Of a stretch of 64,000 bases of DNA, positions 1 through 9,021 are shown one piece after another. The DNA is from Nocardia sp. NBC_00508 (GTDB lineage: Bacteria > Actinomycetota > Actinomycetes > Mycobacteriales > Mycobacteriaceae). A program made the translations under genes and the position numbers. Where the stretch lies: NCBI RefSeq assembly GCF_036346875.1, contig NZ_CP107852.1:6944001-7008000 (forward strand). The letters are read 5' to 3'. Position 1 is the first letter of the stretch, and every line of letters starts with the position of its first letter. Under the pieces are notes generated by a model. It had not been told where the DNA came from, did no database searches, and was given only the letters and a program-made list of their open reading frames with translations.

Positions 1-1
1 C

Positions 2-82
2 AAACTCGCCCTGGCCTACCGCGCCGGGCTGCTCCTGGCACTGGTCATCGAATGGCTCCGACTATTGGGAGACACTGCCTAG
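2..82 (+). mobile_element. C-terminal tail of an IS5-like transposase (cut by window start)
   Basis: The first 26 codons are open from the window edge to a TAG at 80-82. They read as the hydrophobic tail (KLALAYRAG, then VIEWLR) that ends several actinobacterial IS5-group transposases after the last catalytic Glu region. Only the tail is visible, so the family call rests on resemblance of this short stretch. The catalytic residues and the inverted repeat lie outside the window. It would explain why a conservon-type P450 starts 400 bases downstream without its usual partners. Confidence 0.5.
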
Positions 83-492
83 CGGCCCACTCCGGCTCGT
101 GCCACATCCTCCCCAGCCCGGCAGAGTTGTTGCTAGCGTGTGGGAGTCGCCAGGTGCTGGACGGCAGGTAGCGGAAGGCTGTAGTAGCTTCAAACCCGTC
201 AACGACAAGAGGACTGATGAATCAAGATACCGCCGTGGTGTTTTCATGGTGCTGACCCATCACAGCGCTCAGCGCCGTGGCGGTCGCGGTCTGACGTGCG
301 GTACTCGAAACAGCACCAGCTGGCCGCCGACACGCCGGCGCACGAACAGTCGCCTACGACGGAACCCTCGAGCGGTTCGGTGGGGCGCGGCGTTAGACCT
401 GGCACCCGACACACGCTGACCTCGCTCGAGGCACGTGCCGCGCTCATCGATCACTCTCGTCGAATTCCTGTCCATCGTCTGGAGTCACGTCT
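83..492. other. Intergenic stretch, no gene seen
   Basis: About 400 bases follow the transposase tail. Short open frames exist on both strands but none has protein-like composition or a convincing start. A GGAG at 481-484 serves as ribosome-binding site for the P450 that follows. No clear inverted repeat marking an IS end was found by eye. Confidence 0.5.
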
Positions 493-1788
493 TTGACCAC
501 ACCACAGTCCCCAACATCCGCCCCGCACGCCACTTCGGCCGGAACTTGCCCCGTCCAGCACGAATCCGTCACAGGTAATGCTGACCGCCGAGTCCCGCTG
601 TACACCCCGGAGTTCGTCGCCGACCCGCATCGTGCTTACCGCGAGATGCGCCGTCAGTATGGCTCGCTCGTTCCCATCGAGTTGGCGCCGGGTGTGCCAG
701 CGACCTTGGTGATCCGGTATCGGACGGCGGTGCGAATCCTCAATGACCCCACCCACTTTCCCGCCGATCCACGAACCTGGCAGAAGACCATTCCGGAGAA
801 CTCTCCCGTCCGGCCGATGATGGAGTGGTACCCGGCAGCGCGATACAACACCGGAGCCGAACATGCCCGCTATCGGCAGGCCTCCGTCTCGAGCATCGAC
901 GGGATCGATACGCACGGGCTGCGTTCCACAGTCGAGAAAATCGCCATCCCGCTGATCAACAACTTCTGCGAGGCCGGCTCCGCCGACGTGGTATCCCAGT
1001 ACGCGTTTCCACTGGTCCTCGAGATCCTCAACGATATGGTCGGCTGCCCCGCCGAGATCGGGCGGCGGGTCGCGACCGGCATGGCCGCGCGCTTCGATAC
1101 AGTCAACCCCGCCCCGGGCATGAAGATGGTCAAAGAGGCGCTGATGGAGCTGATTCAGCTCAAGCGGTACCAGCCCGGCGACGACGCCACCTCGCGGCTG
1201 GCACATCACCCGGCCAACCTGGACGACGTGGAGATCTTCGCCCAGCTGATGAGCTTTTACGGCGCGGGCTTCGAAGCGCAGCGCAACCTGATCACCAACA
1301 CCCTGCTGCTGATGCTCACCGACGACCGGTATCGGTACGGAAGCGATGTCCTCGGACGGAACCTGTCGACCGAACACGCGCTCGACGAGGTGCTGTTCAA
1401 CGACCCACCGATGGCGAACTTCTGCACCACGTACCCTCGGCAGCCGATCATGATCGACGACGTCTGGTTGCCAGCGGACCAGCCGGTCGTCATCAGCCTC
1501 GCCGCGTGCAACAACGACCCCGACATCCGCGGGGCCGACGAGCCTGGCGGCAGCCGTATCGGCAATCGCTCGCATCTGGCGTGGAGTACCGGGCCTCATG
1601 CTTGCCCGGCCAAAACGATCGCCTACCCGACTGTGCAGAACGCCATCGACCAACTGCTCGACGCCCTCCCCGAAATGGAGCTCGCGGTGCCTGCGGACCA
1701 GCTGGTCTGGCGGCCGGGTCCGTTCCACCGGGCGATGACGGCAATGCCGGTCGTTTTCCCGAAGTCCCCGCCGCTGACCTTCGTGTAG
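493..1788 (+). CDS. Cytochrome P450, conservon/CYP157-like, lacking the ExxR arginine
   Basis: A 431-residue P450-fold protein with a TTG start 8 bases after GGAG. The heme loop reads HLAWSTGPHACPAK with the ligand Cys near residue 371. This is the AW..GPHACPAK style of the P450s that accompany actinobacterial conservons (CYP154/156/157) rather than the usual FG.G.H.C.G. The K-helix motif that should read E-x-x-R is E-V-L-F (Glu299, Phe302), so the arginine is missing. Loss of ExxR is documented for the CYP157 family. The I-helix has GAGFEAQRN in place of the AGxxT oxygen-activation motif, so classical monooxygenation is doubtful. No conservon kinase, roadblock, DUF742 or GTPase gene lies within the window upstream. 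A transposase tail is there instead, so the gene may be orphaned. The family call is firm; the substrate is unknown. Confidence 0.9.
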   Translation: MTTPQSPTSAPHATSAGTCPVQHESVTGNADRRVPLYTPEFVADPHRAYREMRRQYGSLVPIELAPGVPATLVIRYRTAVRILNDPTHFPADPRTWQKTIPENSPVRPMMEWYPAARYNTGAEHARYRQASVSSIDGIDTHGLRSTVEKIAIPLINNFCEAGSADVVSQYAFPLVLEILNDMVGCPAEIGRRVATGMAARFDTVNPAPGMKMVKEALMELIQLKRYQPGDDATSRLAHHPANLDDVEIFAQLMSFYGAGFEAQRNLITNTLLLMLTDDRYRYGSDVLGRNLSTEHALDEVLFNDPPMANFCTTYPRQPIMIDDVWLPADQPVVISLAACNNDPDIRGADEPGGSRIGNRSHLAWSTGPHACPAKTIAYPTVQNAIDQLLDALPEMELAVPADQLVWRPGPFHRAMTAMPVVFPKSPPLTFV

Positions 1789-1830
1789 GAAGCCTGGAAC
1801 CGCCACGCCCTGGTTGACGTGAAGCGCGCT

Positions 1831-2487
1831 TCAGCACCTAGTGTGCGGACACACGGCTCCGAGACCATGAGGTAGCTGCATGACCAACGTCCCCGCTCGA
1901 CGCAGTGGAGCGCGAGACGGGATCTGTCGCCGAGTGAATCGCGGGACATGGGCGGCCCGCGCTTCGCTGCGTGGGGCGCCTACTGCGCCGATGGTGCGGG
2001 CACATTGCAGACCCTCAGCCAGCGCTGAGACATGCACGCGCGCAGCGATCGCCACTCCGGCGGTCGTTAGGCGCTCCTCAGCGACGTCGGAGGTGCGGAT
2101 GATAGTTCCGGCCACTTTGAGCGAGCCGACCACGATCAGCACGGCGCGATCTGTGCCCGGCGATACCGCGACCCCGCCGACGATTGTGGTGATCGTGCCC
2201 TCGATCGGCCAATGCAGACTGGCGGCGACCCCGCTCCCGCGTAGTAGCACCACCACCAGGCCGTCACCAGCATGCCGGACACCGCGCGCGGCATCGAGCG
2301 CTTCCAGCAGGGCCGCTGTCGCGTCACCGGAGCGGGTATCGCCCACCTCCCCACGCTCGGTGGCGGTCCGCTGCCAGGCGCGAGTGTCGGCGGCTGACAG
2401 GTGATCCCACGCTGCGTCCGGTGGTGCGGCCACGTGGCGAGCCGACGACAGCGGTGCCGGTAGAGGCGGAATGTCGAAGGCACGCAC
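1831..2487 (-). CDS. Hypothetical protein, no recognised domain
   Basis: A 218-codon frame with a GTG start, convergent with the P450. The first 160 residues have plausible protein composition: a Pro-rich start, an Ala-rich helix, then alternating hydrophobic segments around LVVVLLRG and AVLIVVGSLKVAG. The last 50 residues are Arg/Pro-rich and look like out-of-frame sequence, so the true end may have been lost to a frameshift. No family was recognised and no neighbour suggests a job. The opposite strand also has a long open frame, but its composition is that of a shadow. Confidence 0.4.
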   Translation of the reverse strand: MRAFDIPPLPAPLSSARHVAAPPDAAWDHLSAADTRAWQRTATERGEVGDTRSGDATAALLEALDAARGVRHAGDGLVVVLLRGSGVAASLHWPIEGTITTIVGGVAVSPGTDRAVLIVVGSLKVAGTIIRTSDVAEERLTTAGVAIAARVHVSALAEGLQCARTIGAVGAPRSEARAAHVPRFTRRQIPSRAPLRRAGTLVMQLPHGLGAVCPHTRC

Positions 2488-2606
2488 AAGCAGCTAGGAC
2501 TCCGCTACCCGGGGGCGCGTGGGCCGGCGTGGGGGCCAGGGCATGTCCTCGACCAGGCCGAGGACCGCCCCGACAGAAAGGCCGAAAACCTGTCCGCGGC
2601 ATTGAA

Positions 2607-3167
2607 TCAGTGGGTCATAGTCCTGCGCAGCAGTGCGACGAGCCGACCAGCAACTTGTTCGTCCGGCAGGCTCGGATGGCTTAGCGCCCAGCGGTCCGCC
2701 GCCGTGAACAAGGCGGCCGTGACCGCGGAAAGCCAGCCGTCCTCGTCGGTCGACAGGCCGAGGTCGACCGCGTTGGCTACGAATGCCCGGACCCATGGGT
2801 CGCCTTCGGTGCCCAGTTGCGCCGCCGCGGCCAGAACTGCCCGGTCCTCGGGGTTCTGGCGAAGGTAGGCGAGCAGGCTCGCGGAACCCTCGGCGACTTG
2901 CCGCCAGAGTTCTTCCACCGTGGGCACTTCTCGCCACGGGCCCAGCATCGCAAGCGTTCTCACTGCCGCGTCAGCGACCACTGCGGCGAAGAGGTCGTCT
3001 TTCCCGTCGAAGTAGTGATAAGCCGAGGTCTTGGAGATGCCTGCGTCGGCAATGATCTGGTTGAACGACGCCGCGTCCTTGCCGTCGCGTGCGAAGTGAT
3101 CGCGGGCTACGGTCAGGATCGCCTCCTTGGTCGGCGTCGGCAGGCGCTCAAACCGTGGTAAGGGCAT
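2607..3167 (-). CDS. TetR/AcrR-family transcriptional regulator
   Basis: A 186-residue one-component repressor. The N-terminal helix-turn-helix is visible at about residues 15-60 (TKEAILTVARDHFARDG, then ISKTSAYHYFDGKDDLF). The rest is the helical ligand/dimerisation domain. Its start lies inside the end of the upstream membrane-protein gene (20-base overlap, 3148-3167), so the two form a translationally coupled unit. A perfect 23-bp palindrome (3690-3712) sits in front of that unit and is the natural autoregulatory operator. The ligand is unknown. Confidence 0.9.
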   Translation of the reverse strand: MPLPRFERLPTPTKEAILTVARDHFARDGKDAASFNQIIADAGISKTSAYHYFDGKDDLFAAVVADAAVRTLAMLGPWREVPTVEELWRQVAEGSASLLAYLRQNPEDRAVLAAAAQLGTEGDPWVRAFVANAVDLGLSTDEDGWLSAVTAALFTAADRWALSHPSLPDEQVAGRLVALLRRTMTH

Positions 3168-3672
3168 CAGTCGACCGCACTTTCAGCATCGAAGCCGCCC
3201 GCGTGGTCCGAACCCAGTGCGTGAGCCACAGCACGACGGCCACGGCGCCACCGAGATACCCGGGCCAGCCCGGAAAAAGCGACAGAATCTGGAACCCGCA
3301 CCAGCAGTAGCCTACCCGTGTCCATTGCTGCGCAATCCGCTGCGGCAACCGGCCGTCGGCGGAAAGACCGGCCGAGATATTGCCCACGATGAAGAAGTCC
3401 TCCACGAAGTTGAACGGAACCGCGAACATCCACCAGACCGAGCTGGGCGATACCGGCCGCGCATGCGGCCGCACCAGCGTCAGTAACCGCTGCAGCTGAC
3501 GGCAGTAGAGCGCGACCAAGCCGAGGAACGCGAAGACGCCGATGAGCCCACCAGCCCAGCCCAGCGCCCAGACTTCACCCAGGAGGCCACTGCCCGAGCC
3601 CGGCGCCCACAGAGGGTACGTCAACAACACGGTCACCAATGCGGTGCCGATAAACCTTATTCTCCATCGCAT
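3148..3672 (-). CDS. Four-helix membrane protein co-transcribed with TetR
   Basis: A 174-residue protein with about four hydrophobic segments: FIGTALVTVLLTYPL near the N-terminus, GGLIGVFAFLGLVALY, a weaker amphipathic middle segment, and GYLGGAVAVVLWLTHWV near the C-terminus. The ATG at 3672 is preferred over an upstream in-frame ATG at 3711, because the latter lies inside the operator palindrome and would give an implausible polar leader. No good Shine-Dalgarno precedes 3672. A TACACT hexamer a few bases upstream could be a -10 of a leaderless transcript. It is probably the target gene of the downstream TetR. No family recognised with confidence. Confidence 0.75.
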   Translation of the reverse strand: MRWRIRFIGTALVTVLLTYPLWAPGSGSGLLGEVWALGWAGGLIGVFAFLGLVALYCRQLQRLLTLVRPHARPVSPSSVWWMFAVPFNFVEDFFIVGNISAGLSADGRLPQRIAQQWTRVGYCWCGFQILSLFPGWPGYLGGAVAVVLWLTHWVRTTRAASMLKVRSTDALTTV

Positions 3673-4420
3673 GAGGGTAGTGTACCAGTGATGTGTACTA
3701 TCAGTACACATCGATCTCGGATCAGGCGCTCCCTGCGAGGTGGATGCCGGTCGTCCGGGTCGAGTTCGAGCATCGCCGCCGTTGCCGCGACCTGGATGAT
3801 GCTCTTGCGGGTGGCTGTTCGGGCTCCGTCGTGGAACGCGGCCCTGATGTGGGATGGGGATGGAGCGAACAGCGGGTCGCAGATGAAGTTCTTGAACTCT
3901 TCCAGCAGCTTGCGGCCCGTGTGGGCGGATGGATCAGCAAGGAGGACAACGCGATCGCCAAATGCTTCCGGGCAACCTCGGGGCGAGGGTCGTAGACCTC
4001 GCCGCCCGCGCGCAATGACGGGTGGGCGCAGAGGTGACGGTCCTCCCGGATGCGGTCGAGTCCCGCTTGCCTATGGTGCAGCGCGACCGAATGCCCATCG
4101 CGATGCCGGCGCGCCTGCTCCACGCTGGCCGACGAGCTCGGTGACCGTGAAACCGCTACGCGCTGGGCTGGCTATACCGACGGCGCGATCGAATCCGGCC
4201 AGCGCGCCGCCTGCGAAGTCGCCCACAGTCCCATCCAGGTCGATCAATTCGAACTCCACAGTCTTGTCGACCAGCGAGGCTTCGATCCTCTGCATGGCGC
4301 GTACCCCGTCGGGCGTCAGGCCCTTCTCCTGCGCGTCGGTGACCTGTTTGCGGAATAGTTGGGCGCCTTTGTCGCCTTTCGTCGGCCAGGCGGGTCAGCT
4401 TCCCGCGGACCAGGTCGCCG
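3657..4420 (-). pseudogene. Decayed coding region, several frame-shifted pieces
   Basis: On the minus strand several stretches with normal protein composition follow one another in different frames. One spans about 4400-4070 and contains GAQLFRKQVTDAQEKG and VEFELIDLDGTVGDFAGG. A second covers about 4060-3960 (GEVYDPRPEVARK). A third runs 3985-3657 (GDRVVLLADPSAHTGRKLL, then FKNFICDPLFAPSPSH and RKSIIQVAATAAMLELDPDD). No single intact frame connects them and no start is obvious, so this looks like one or two broken genes. The last piece runs through the palindrome at 3690-3712 and stops just inside the neighbouring gene. The family was not recognised. Confidence 0.35.
3690..3712. promoter_or_regulatory. 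Perfect 23-bp palindromic operator
   Basis: Two 10-bp arms (GATGTGTACT and its exact complement) surround a 3-bp centre, 18 bases upstream of the membrane-protein start at 3672. Length and symmetry fit a TetR dimer site, and the second gene of the unit encodes a TetR. Assignment to that regulator is inference from position. Confidence 0.7.
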
Positions 4421-4490
4421 CAATGCTCGCGCGGAAAGGGAGGGCGATATTGTGGCTAATGTGCCGCGACGGGTGGATCGTGAGTAGTCG

Positions 4491-7400
4491 ATGGCCGAGA
4501 GCGATCCTTTCAAGACGCAGCGTGACGTCAGCATTGATGCCGCCGCGGAGCTGAGTGCGGCCGGTTTCGAGGATGCCGAGGAGATCGGGCGGGGTGGTTT
4601 CGGCGTTGTGTATCGCTGCACCCAGGTCAGCCTGGATCGCACAGTAGCGGTGAAGGTGCTGACCGGCGAACTGGAAGAGAATCGGAAGCGTTTCTTTCGC
4701 GAGCAACGTGCGATGGGACGGCTGACGGGCCACCCGAATATCGTCGGCGTACTGCAGGTGGGCGAAACCGAGACCGGTCGGCCGTACCTGGTCATGCCAT
4801 ACCACAGCCAGGGTTCGCTCGACGCACAGATCCGCCTCGGCGGCCCGCTGCCGGTGAAGGAAGTACTGCACCTGGGGCTGAAAGTGGCGGGTGCGCTGGA
4901 AGCGGCGCATCGGGCCGGTGTCTTACACCGTGACGTCAAACCAGGGAACATTCTGCTCACCGACTACGGCGAGCCCGCGTTGACCGACTTCGGCATCGCC
5001 CACATCTCCGGTGGGTTCGAGACCGCGACCGGCGCGGTCACCGGTTCGCCGGCGTTCACCGCGCCCGAGGTGCTCGGTGGGGATCCACCGAGCCGCGCGT
5101 CGGACGTGTACGGGTTGGGGGCCACGCTGTTTTGTGCAGTCACCGGGCACGCGGCGTTCGAGCGCCACGGCGGCGAGCAGGTGGTGGCGCAGTTCCTGCG
5201 GATCACGACGCAGCCGGTTCCGGATCTGCGCGAGAGGGGCATCCCTGAAGGCGTCAGCACGGTGATCGAGGCGACGATGTCTCGCGACCCGCGGGAGCGT
5301 CCGACCGCTGCGGTGTTGGGCGAGCAGTTACAGCGGGTTCAGCTCGCTCATGATTTCGTTGTCGACAAGATGGCGCTGCGGGCGGAACCGGGAGCCGAAC
5401 AAGCACCGCCGGCGTCGGCGGATTCGGTAGTTCAGCGCAGCGTTCTGGATCGGGGCGGCGATAGGCTGCGAGATGGTTTGGGGAATCTGCCGCTCGAGCT
5501 GACCAGCTTTGTCGGTCGGCGTACCCAGGTGTCGGAGGTGAAGAACCTGCTGACCGGCTGGCGACTGGTGACGCTGACCGGAATAGGTGGCGTCGGCAAA
5601 TCACGGCTTGCGCTGCGGGTTGCTCGCAAGCTACAGCGGGATTTTTCAGGCGAGACGTGGCTGGTCGAGCTCAGTGAGCTGCGCGACGCGGCCTCGCTGG
5701 TCGATGTCGTGGCCGCCGTATTGGGTCTGCGCAACCAGGGCGGTAGGCCGATGCCCGAAGTGCTCGTCGAATTCCTGTCCGCGCGCAGGCTGCTGCTGGT
5801 GCTGGACAATTGCGAGCAGATCATCGAAGAGGTCGCGGAACTGGCCGAGTCGTTGCTGCGAACCTGCCCGCAGGTGCGGATTCTGGCGACCAGCCGCGAG
5901 GCGTTGGGAATCGGCGGGGAGTCGGTCTTTCCGGTGTCGCCGCTCGGGGTTCCGGATCCGGAGAGTGAGCCGTCGCTGCGGAGTCTGGCCCGCTTCGACG
6001 CGGTGACGTTGTTCGTGGAACGGGCCGCTGTGGCGGTGCCGGGCTTCGAACTGACCGAGGACAACCGGCTCGGCGTGGCCAGGATCTGTGCTCGGCTTGA
6101 TGGGTTGCCGTTGGCGGTCGAGCTGGCAGCGGCGCGGCTGCGCATGATGTCGGTGCAGCAGATCCTGAAGCGGCTGGACTATCGATATGCTTTGTTGACC
6201 CAGGGCAGTCGCGGTGCGCTGACGCGGCAGCAGACGCTACGTGGGTGCATCGGATGGAGCTATGACCTGTGCACGCCGGCCGAGCAGCGTTTGTGGGGGC
6301 GGTTGTCGGTGTTCGCCGGAAGCTTCGAGCTCGACACCGCCGAAGAAGTCTGCGGCAGCGAGATGACCGAGCAGGATGTGCTGGATACGTTATCCGGACT
6401 GGTGGACAAGTCGATCGTGATCCGGGGGGAAGGCGACGGCGGGGTGCGCTTCCGGATGCTCGAGACCGTGCAGGAATACGGCAAAGATCAGCTCGAGGAG
6501 GCCGGTCAGTACTTGGCGCTGCGTGGTCGTCATCGGGACTGGTACGAGCGGTTGGCGCTGGATACGGACGCGCAGTGGATCAGCCCACGACAGCTCGAGT
6601 GGATCGCCCGGCTCGAGCGAGAGCTGCCGAACCTGCGCACAGCGATGGAATTCAGCCTGTCCGAGTCGGACGAGCGCGCGGCGGGTATCGCCGGCGCCCT
6701 GTTTCCGTTCTGGTCATTGCGTGGGCGGCTCAGCGAGGGGCGCCGCTGGTGCGACCGGGCGCTCAGCCGTTCGTCGGATGGGCCAGGCTTGGGCCGAGCC
6801 AAGGCGCTGTACGCGGCAAGTGAGCTCGCCACGCTACAAAGCGACCTTGCTGCCGCAACCCGATACGTGGCGGAGCTTCGAGTCCTTGCCGAGCAGACGG
6901 CCGACCCCATGACCAGTGCCCTGCTCGCCAATGCCGACGGCTATACCGCTCTCGTGAGCGGCGATCTGGCTCGCGCAAGCAGCCGCCTGACCGATGCCGC
7001 CGACGCATTCGACGTCCTCGGTGAGGTCACAAGGCACATGAACGCGCTGGTCCTGCTCGGATTGACGTGCGACCTGCAGGGGGATCTTGCGCGGGCACTC
7101 GCCTGTCTGGAGAAGGTTCTGACCGTTGCCGAGTCTCACGGCGATACCGTTTTTCGGTCGTTTGCATCAGGCTTTATCGGACTCGCCTTCTGGCTGCAGG
7201 GTGAGCAGGATCAGGCGACGCACATGTTGAAAGAGGCCGTTCGGCTGTCCCAACTGCTGGGCAATCCGCTCGTGCCCGCGTTCTGTTCGGAGTTTCTGGC
7301 CTGGATCGCGATCGAGAAGCACGATGCGAGGCGCGCGGCCGTCCTGTTAGGTGCCGCTGAGAAACTGGGCAGCATCGTAGGCAACTTCAGCGCCCTGCTT

Positions 7401-7772
7401 CCGAATACGATTGCCCACCATGAAAAATGCGAGCGCAATGCACGCAAGGTGCTGGGCACGCGAGCATATGAGGCTGCCTACCAAGAGGGCCTCGAGATGA
7501 GTTTCGATGCCGTGGTCGGCTTCGCGCTGGGTGAGCGACCTCAGGCCGTGACGGCGACCGATCGTGCGGCGGCGCCCCTGACCAAGCGTGAGCGCCAAGT
7601 CGCCGACCTCATCGCCGAAGGCCTGACCAACAAAGCGATCGCCACTCGGCTGGTGATCTCACAGCGTACCGCGCAGGGACATGTCGAACACATCCTGACC
7701 AAACTGGGGTTCACCTCGCGGACGCAGATCGCAGCCTGGGCCGTAGAACATACACACGACACGCTGGAATGA
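4491..7772 (+). CDS. pknK: PknK-like serine/threonine kinase fused to NTPase and LuxR DNA-binding domain
   Basis: A 1093-residue regulator with the architecture and length of mycobacterial PknK (about 1110 residues). Residues 28-285 are a Hanks-type kinase with glycine loop GRGGFGVV, ATP-lysine Lys55 (VAVKV), catalytic HRDVKPGN at 146-153 and DFG at 166-168. A NB-ARC-like NTPase follows, with Walker A GIGGVGKS near 362 and LLLVLDNCEQ as Walker B. A long TPR-like helical section comes next. Residues about 1025-1090 are a LuxR/NarL helix-turn-helix (LTKRERQVADLIAEGLTNKA). No transmembrane segment is visible, so the kinase is cytosolic. In mycobacteria PknK slows growth and acts on transcription and translation; the same role here is inference. 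It has no obvious operon partner. Confidence 0.93.
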   Translation: MAESDPFKTQRDVSIDAAAELSAAGFEDAEEIGRGGFGVVYRCTQVSLDRTVAVKVLTGELEENRKRFFREQRAMGRLTGHPNIVGVLQVGETETGRPYLVMPYHSQGSLDAQIRLGGPLPVKEVLHLGLKVAGALEAAHRAGVLHRDVKPGNILLTDYGEPALTDFGIAHISGGFETATGAVTGSPAFTAPEVLGGDPPSRASDVYGLGATLFCAVTGHAAFERHGGEQVVAQFLRITTQPVPDLRERGIPEGVSTVIEATMSRDPRERPTAAVLGEQLQRVQLAHDFVVDKMALRAEPGAEQAPPASADSVVQRSVLDRGGDRLRDGLGNLPLELTSFVGRRTQVSEVKNLLTGWRLVTLTGIGGVGKSRLALRVARKLQRDFSGETWLVELSELRDAASLVDVVAAVLGLRNQGGRPMPEVLVEFLSARRLLLVLDNCEQIIEEVAELAESLLRTCPQVRILATSREALGIGGESVFPVSPLGVPDPESEPSLRSLARFDAVTLFVERAAVAVPGFELTEDNRLGVARICARLDGLPLAVELAAARLRMMSVQQILKRLDYRYALLTQGSRGALTRQQTLRGCIGWSYDLCTPAEQRLWGRLSVFAGSFELDTAEEVCGSEMTEQDVLDTLSGLVDKSIVIRGEGDGGVRFRMLETVQEYGKDQLEEAGQYLALRGRHRDWYERLALDTDAQWISPRQLEWIARLERELPNLRTAMEFSLSESDERAAGIAGALFPFWSLRGRLSEGRRWCDRALSRSSDGPGLGRAKALYAASELATLQSDLAAATRYVAELRVLAEQTADPMTSALLANADGYTALVSGDLARASSRLTDAADAFDVLGEVTRHMNALVLLGLTCDLQGDLARALACLEKVLTVAESHGDTVFRSFASGFIGLAFWLQGEQDQATHMLKEAVRLSQLLGNPLVPAFCSEFLAWIAIEKHDARRAAVLLGAAEKLGSIVGNFSALLPNTIAHHEKCERNARKVLGTRAYEAAYQEGLEMSFDAVVGFALGERPQAVTATDRAAAPLTKRERQVADLIAEGLTNKAIATRLVISQRTAQGHVEHILTKLGFTSRTQIAAWAVEHTHDTLE

Positions 7773-7808
7773 CCGATGGCCAGGTTCCGAATGAATGCGA
7801 CTGCCGGG

Positions 7809-8540
7809 CTAACCGCGGGCGTCGGAAGTCGAGGAGTCCGGATACGCTCGCCACGCCCATGATAGAGCGTCGAGCAGATTGCGCTTGAGCGCGCGCGCCT
7901 TTCGGCTGTCGTCGGGACTCGGGCGGAGGGCATCGCGAATCATCTGCACGAATCGCCACCGGGAAACGCCGCAGGTGACGAGTAGCTCTTCGGCGGTGGC
8001 ACCGCCGAACGGAGCCCATCGAATCGCGAACCTGATCAAAGACCTCGCTTCGGCGTCGAGCGTTTCTGTCGCCTCCAGAAACTCACATAGGTGCAGCGAT
8101 GACCGAACCCATGATCTGCCGCTTCCGGCGGAATGCCGCCCGTCGGCCGTGTGGGTTCTGAACACCGGGAACCGGTCACCGGTCTGCGCGCGCTCGAACC
8201 TCACACGCACCGGCTGGTCCAATGGCGGGGAAACCTCGCCTTCGATGGTGGTGTAGACCCAAGGGCCGTCGTCGAGTTCCACGATGGCGATTGTCGAGGT
8301 CTCCCACTCCCCAGAACCGCCGTTCGTCGGGCGGTGCGCGAGTTTCCACGACACGATCGTGCCCTCGCCGGATGAGGGGACCCATTCGAGCGTCGCCGAT
8401 CGACACTCCGGACACGTGGTGGTCAGCGGCGCGAGCAACTTCGCGCAGTCGATGCAGCGTCGAATCATCATGCTCGTCTGACCATGCTGCTCGGTGGCGT
8501 CGTCGACGCGTGGTGGTCTATCAGGCTCGTGAAGGTGCAT
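7809..8540 (-). CDS. DUF35-type zinc-ribbon/OB-fold protein fused to a DUF3263-like helical domain
   Basis: A 243-residue protein. Cys29, Cys32, Cys43 and Cys46 form the rubredoxin-like zinc ribbon typical of DUF35 acyl-CoA-associated proteins. An OB-fold follows to about residue 130 (GTIVSWKLAHRP, then VELDDGPWVYTTIEG and VRVRFE). Residues about 165-205 (LIRFAIRWAPFGGATAEELL, then GVSRWRFVQMI) match the short actinobacterial DUF3263 module, a putative helix-turn-helix unit. DUF35 proteins usually pair with thiolase-like enzymes, and none is adjacent. An in-frame Met24 or Met25 is an alternative start and would leave the ribbon intact. It is convergent with pknK. Confidence 0.75.
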   Translation of the reverse strand: MHLHEPDRPPRVDDATEQHGQTSMMIRRCIDCAKLLAPLTTTCPECRSATLEWVPSSGEGTIVSWKLAHRPTNGGSGEWETSTIAIVELDDGPWVYTTIEGEVSPPLDQPVRVRFERAQTGDRFPVFRTHTADGRHSAGSGRSWVRSSLHLCEFLEATETLDAEARSLIRFAIRWAPFGGATAEELLVTCGVSRWRFVQMIRDALRPSPDDSRKARALKRNLLDALSWAWRAYPDSSTSDARG

Positions 8541-8644
8541 GGAAGGTCCTGCCCTGATCGTGACCGCTCCGTCGAGTTACAGCCTCCTGCCTGGTCAGCG
8601 CACATGCGACGGTAGGACTGCCCGGGGGATACCTATTTTCGGCA

Positions 8645-8960
8645 GTGGAGCCGACCTATCGGCAGCTCGATGAATCGGCGTCGCTGTTGGCGTGCGGAAG
8701 TTGATCGACCGAGGACTGGGTCCCGGCGACGTGGTGGCCATCGGCATTCGGCAATGGCAATTGGCACGCCGTCTGGGCTCCGGCGATATCGAGGTCCTAG
8801 GGTGTTCCGACTTCCAGGTGAGGGTCCGTGGGAGCTCGGCGAGATCGATGATGCTGAGCCGCCATCCGGAGGTCGAGTTCGCGGTTCGAGCTGGAGACAT
8901 GCCGGTCCGCGAGGGAGCGACGGCGTGTCACCGAGCGGCGGACCGCCGCCGAGTAGTAGG
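8645..8960 (+). pseudogene. Scar of an NRPS adenylation domain
   Basis: Three short frames read as adenylation-domain motifs in the correct order. TYRQLDESASLLA (frame from 8645) breaks at a TGA near 8700. RKLIDRGLGPGDVVAIGI (frame from 8692) is the A2 region. GDIEVLGCSDFQVRVRG, then ELGEIDDA in another frame and LSRHPEVEFAV back in the second, is the A7-A8 region. The roughly 300 residues between A2 and A8 that bind ATP and amino acid are missing, and at least three frameshifts are present. It cannot be functional. Confidence 0.7.
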
Positions 8961-9021
8961 ACGATTCCTATCGTCGGGCAAAGGTGTGGCGGGCTCGGTC
9001 GGATAGATTGGGAAAGAAATC

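Noticed and set aside
451..1806. 451-codon minus-strand frame opposite the P450
   Set aside because: Arg/Gly/His-rich shadow of the P450 on the other strand; the plus-strand frame has P450 motifs and a ribosome-binding site.
1880..2404. 174-codon plus-strand frame after the P450
   Set aside because: Ser/Thr/Arg-rich shadow of the more protein-like minus-strand frame at 1831-2487.
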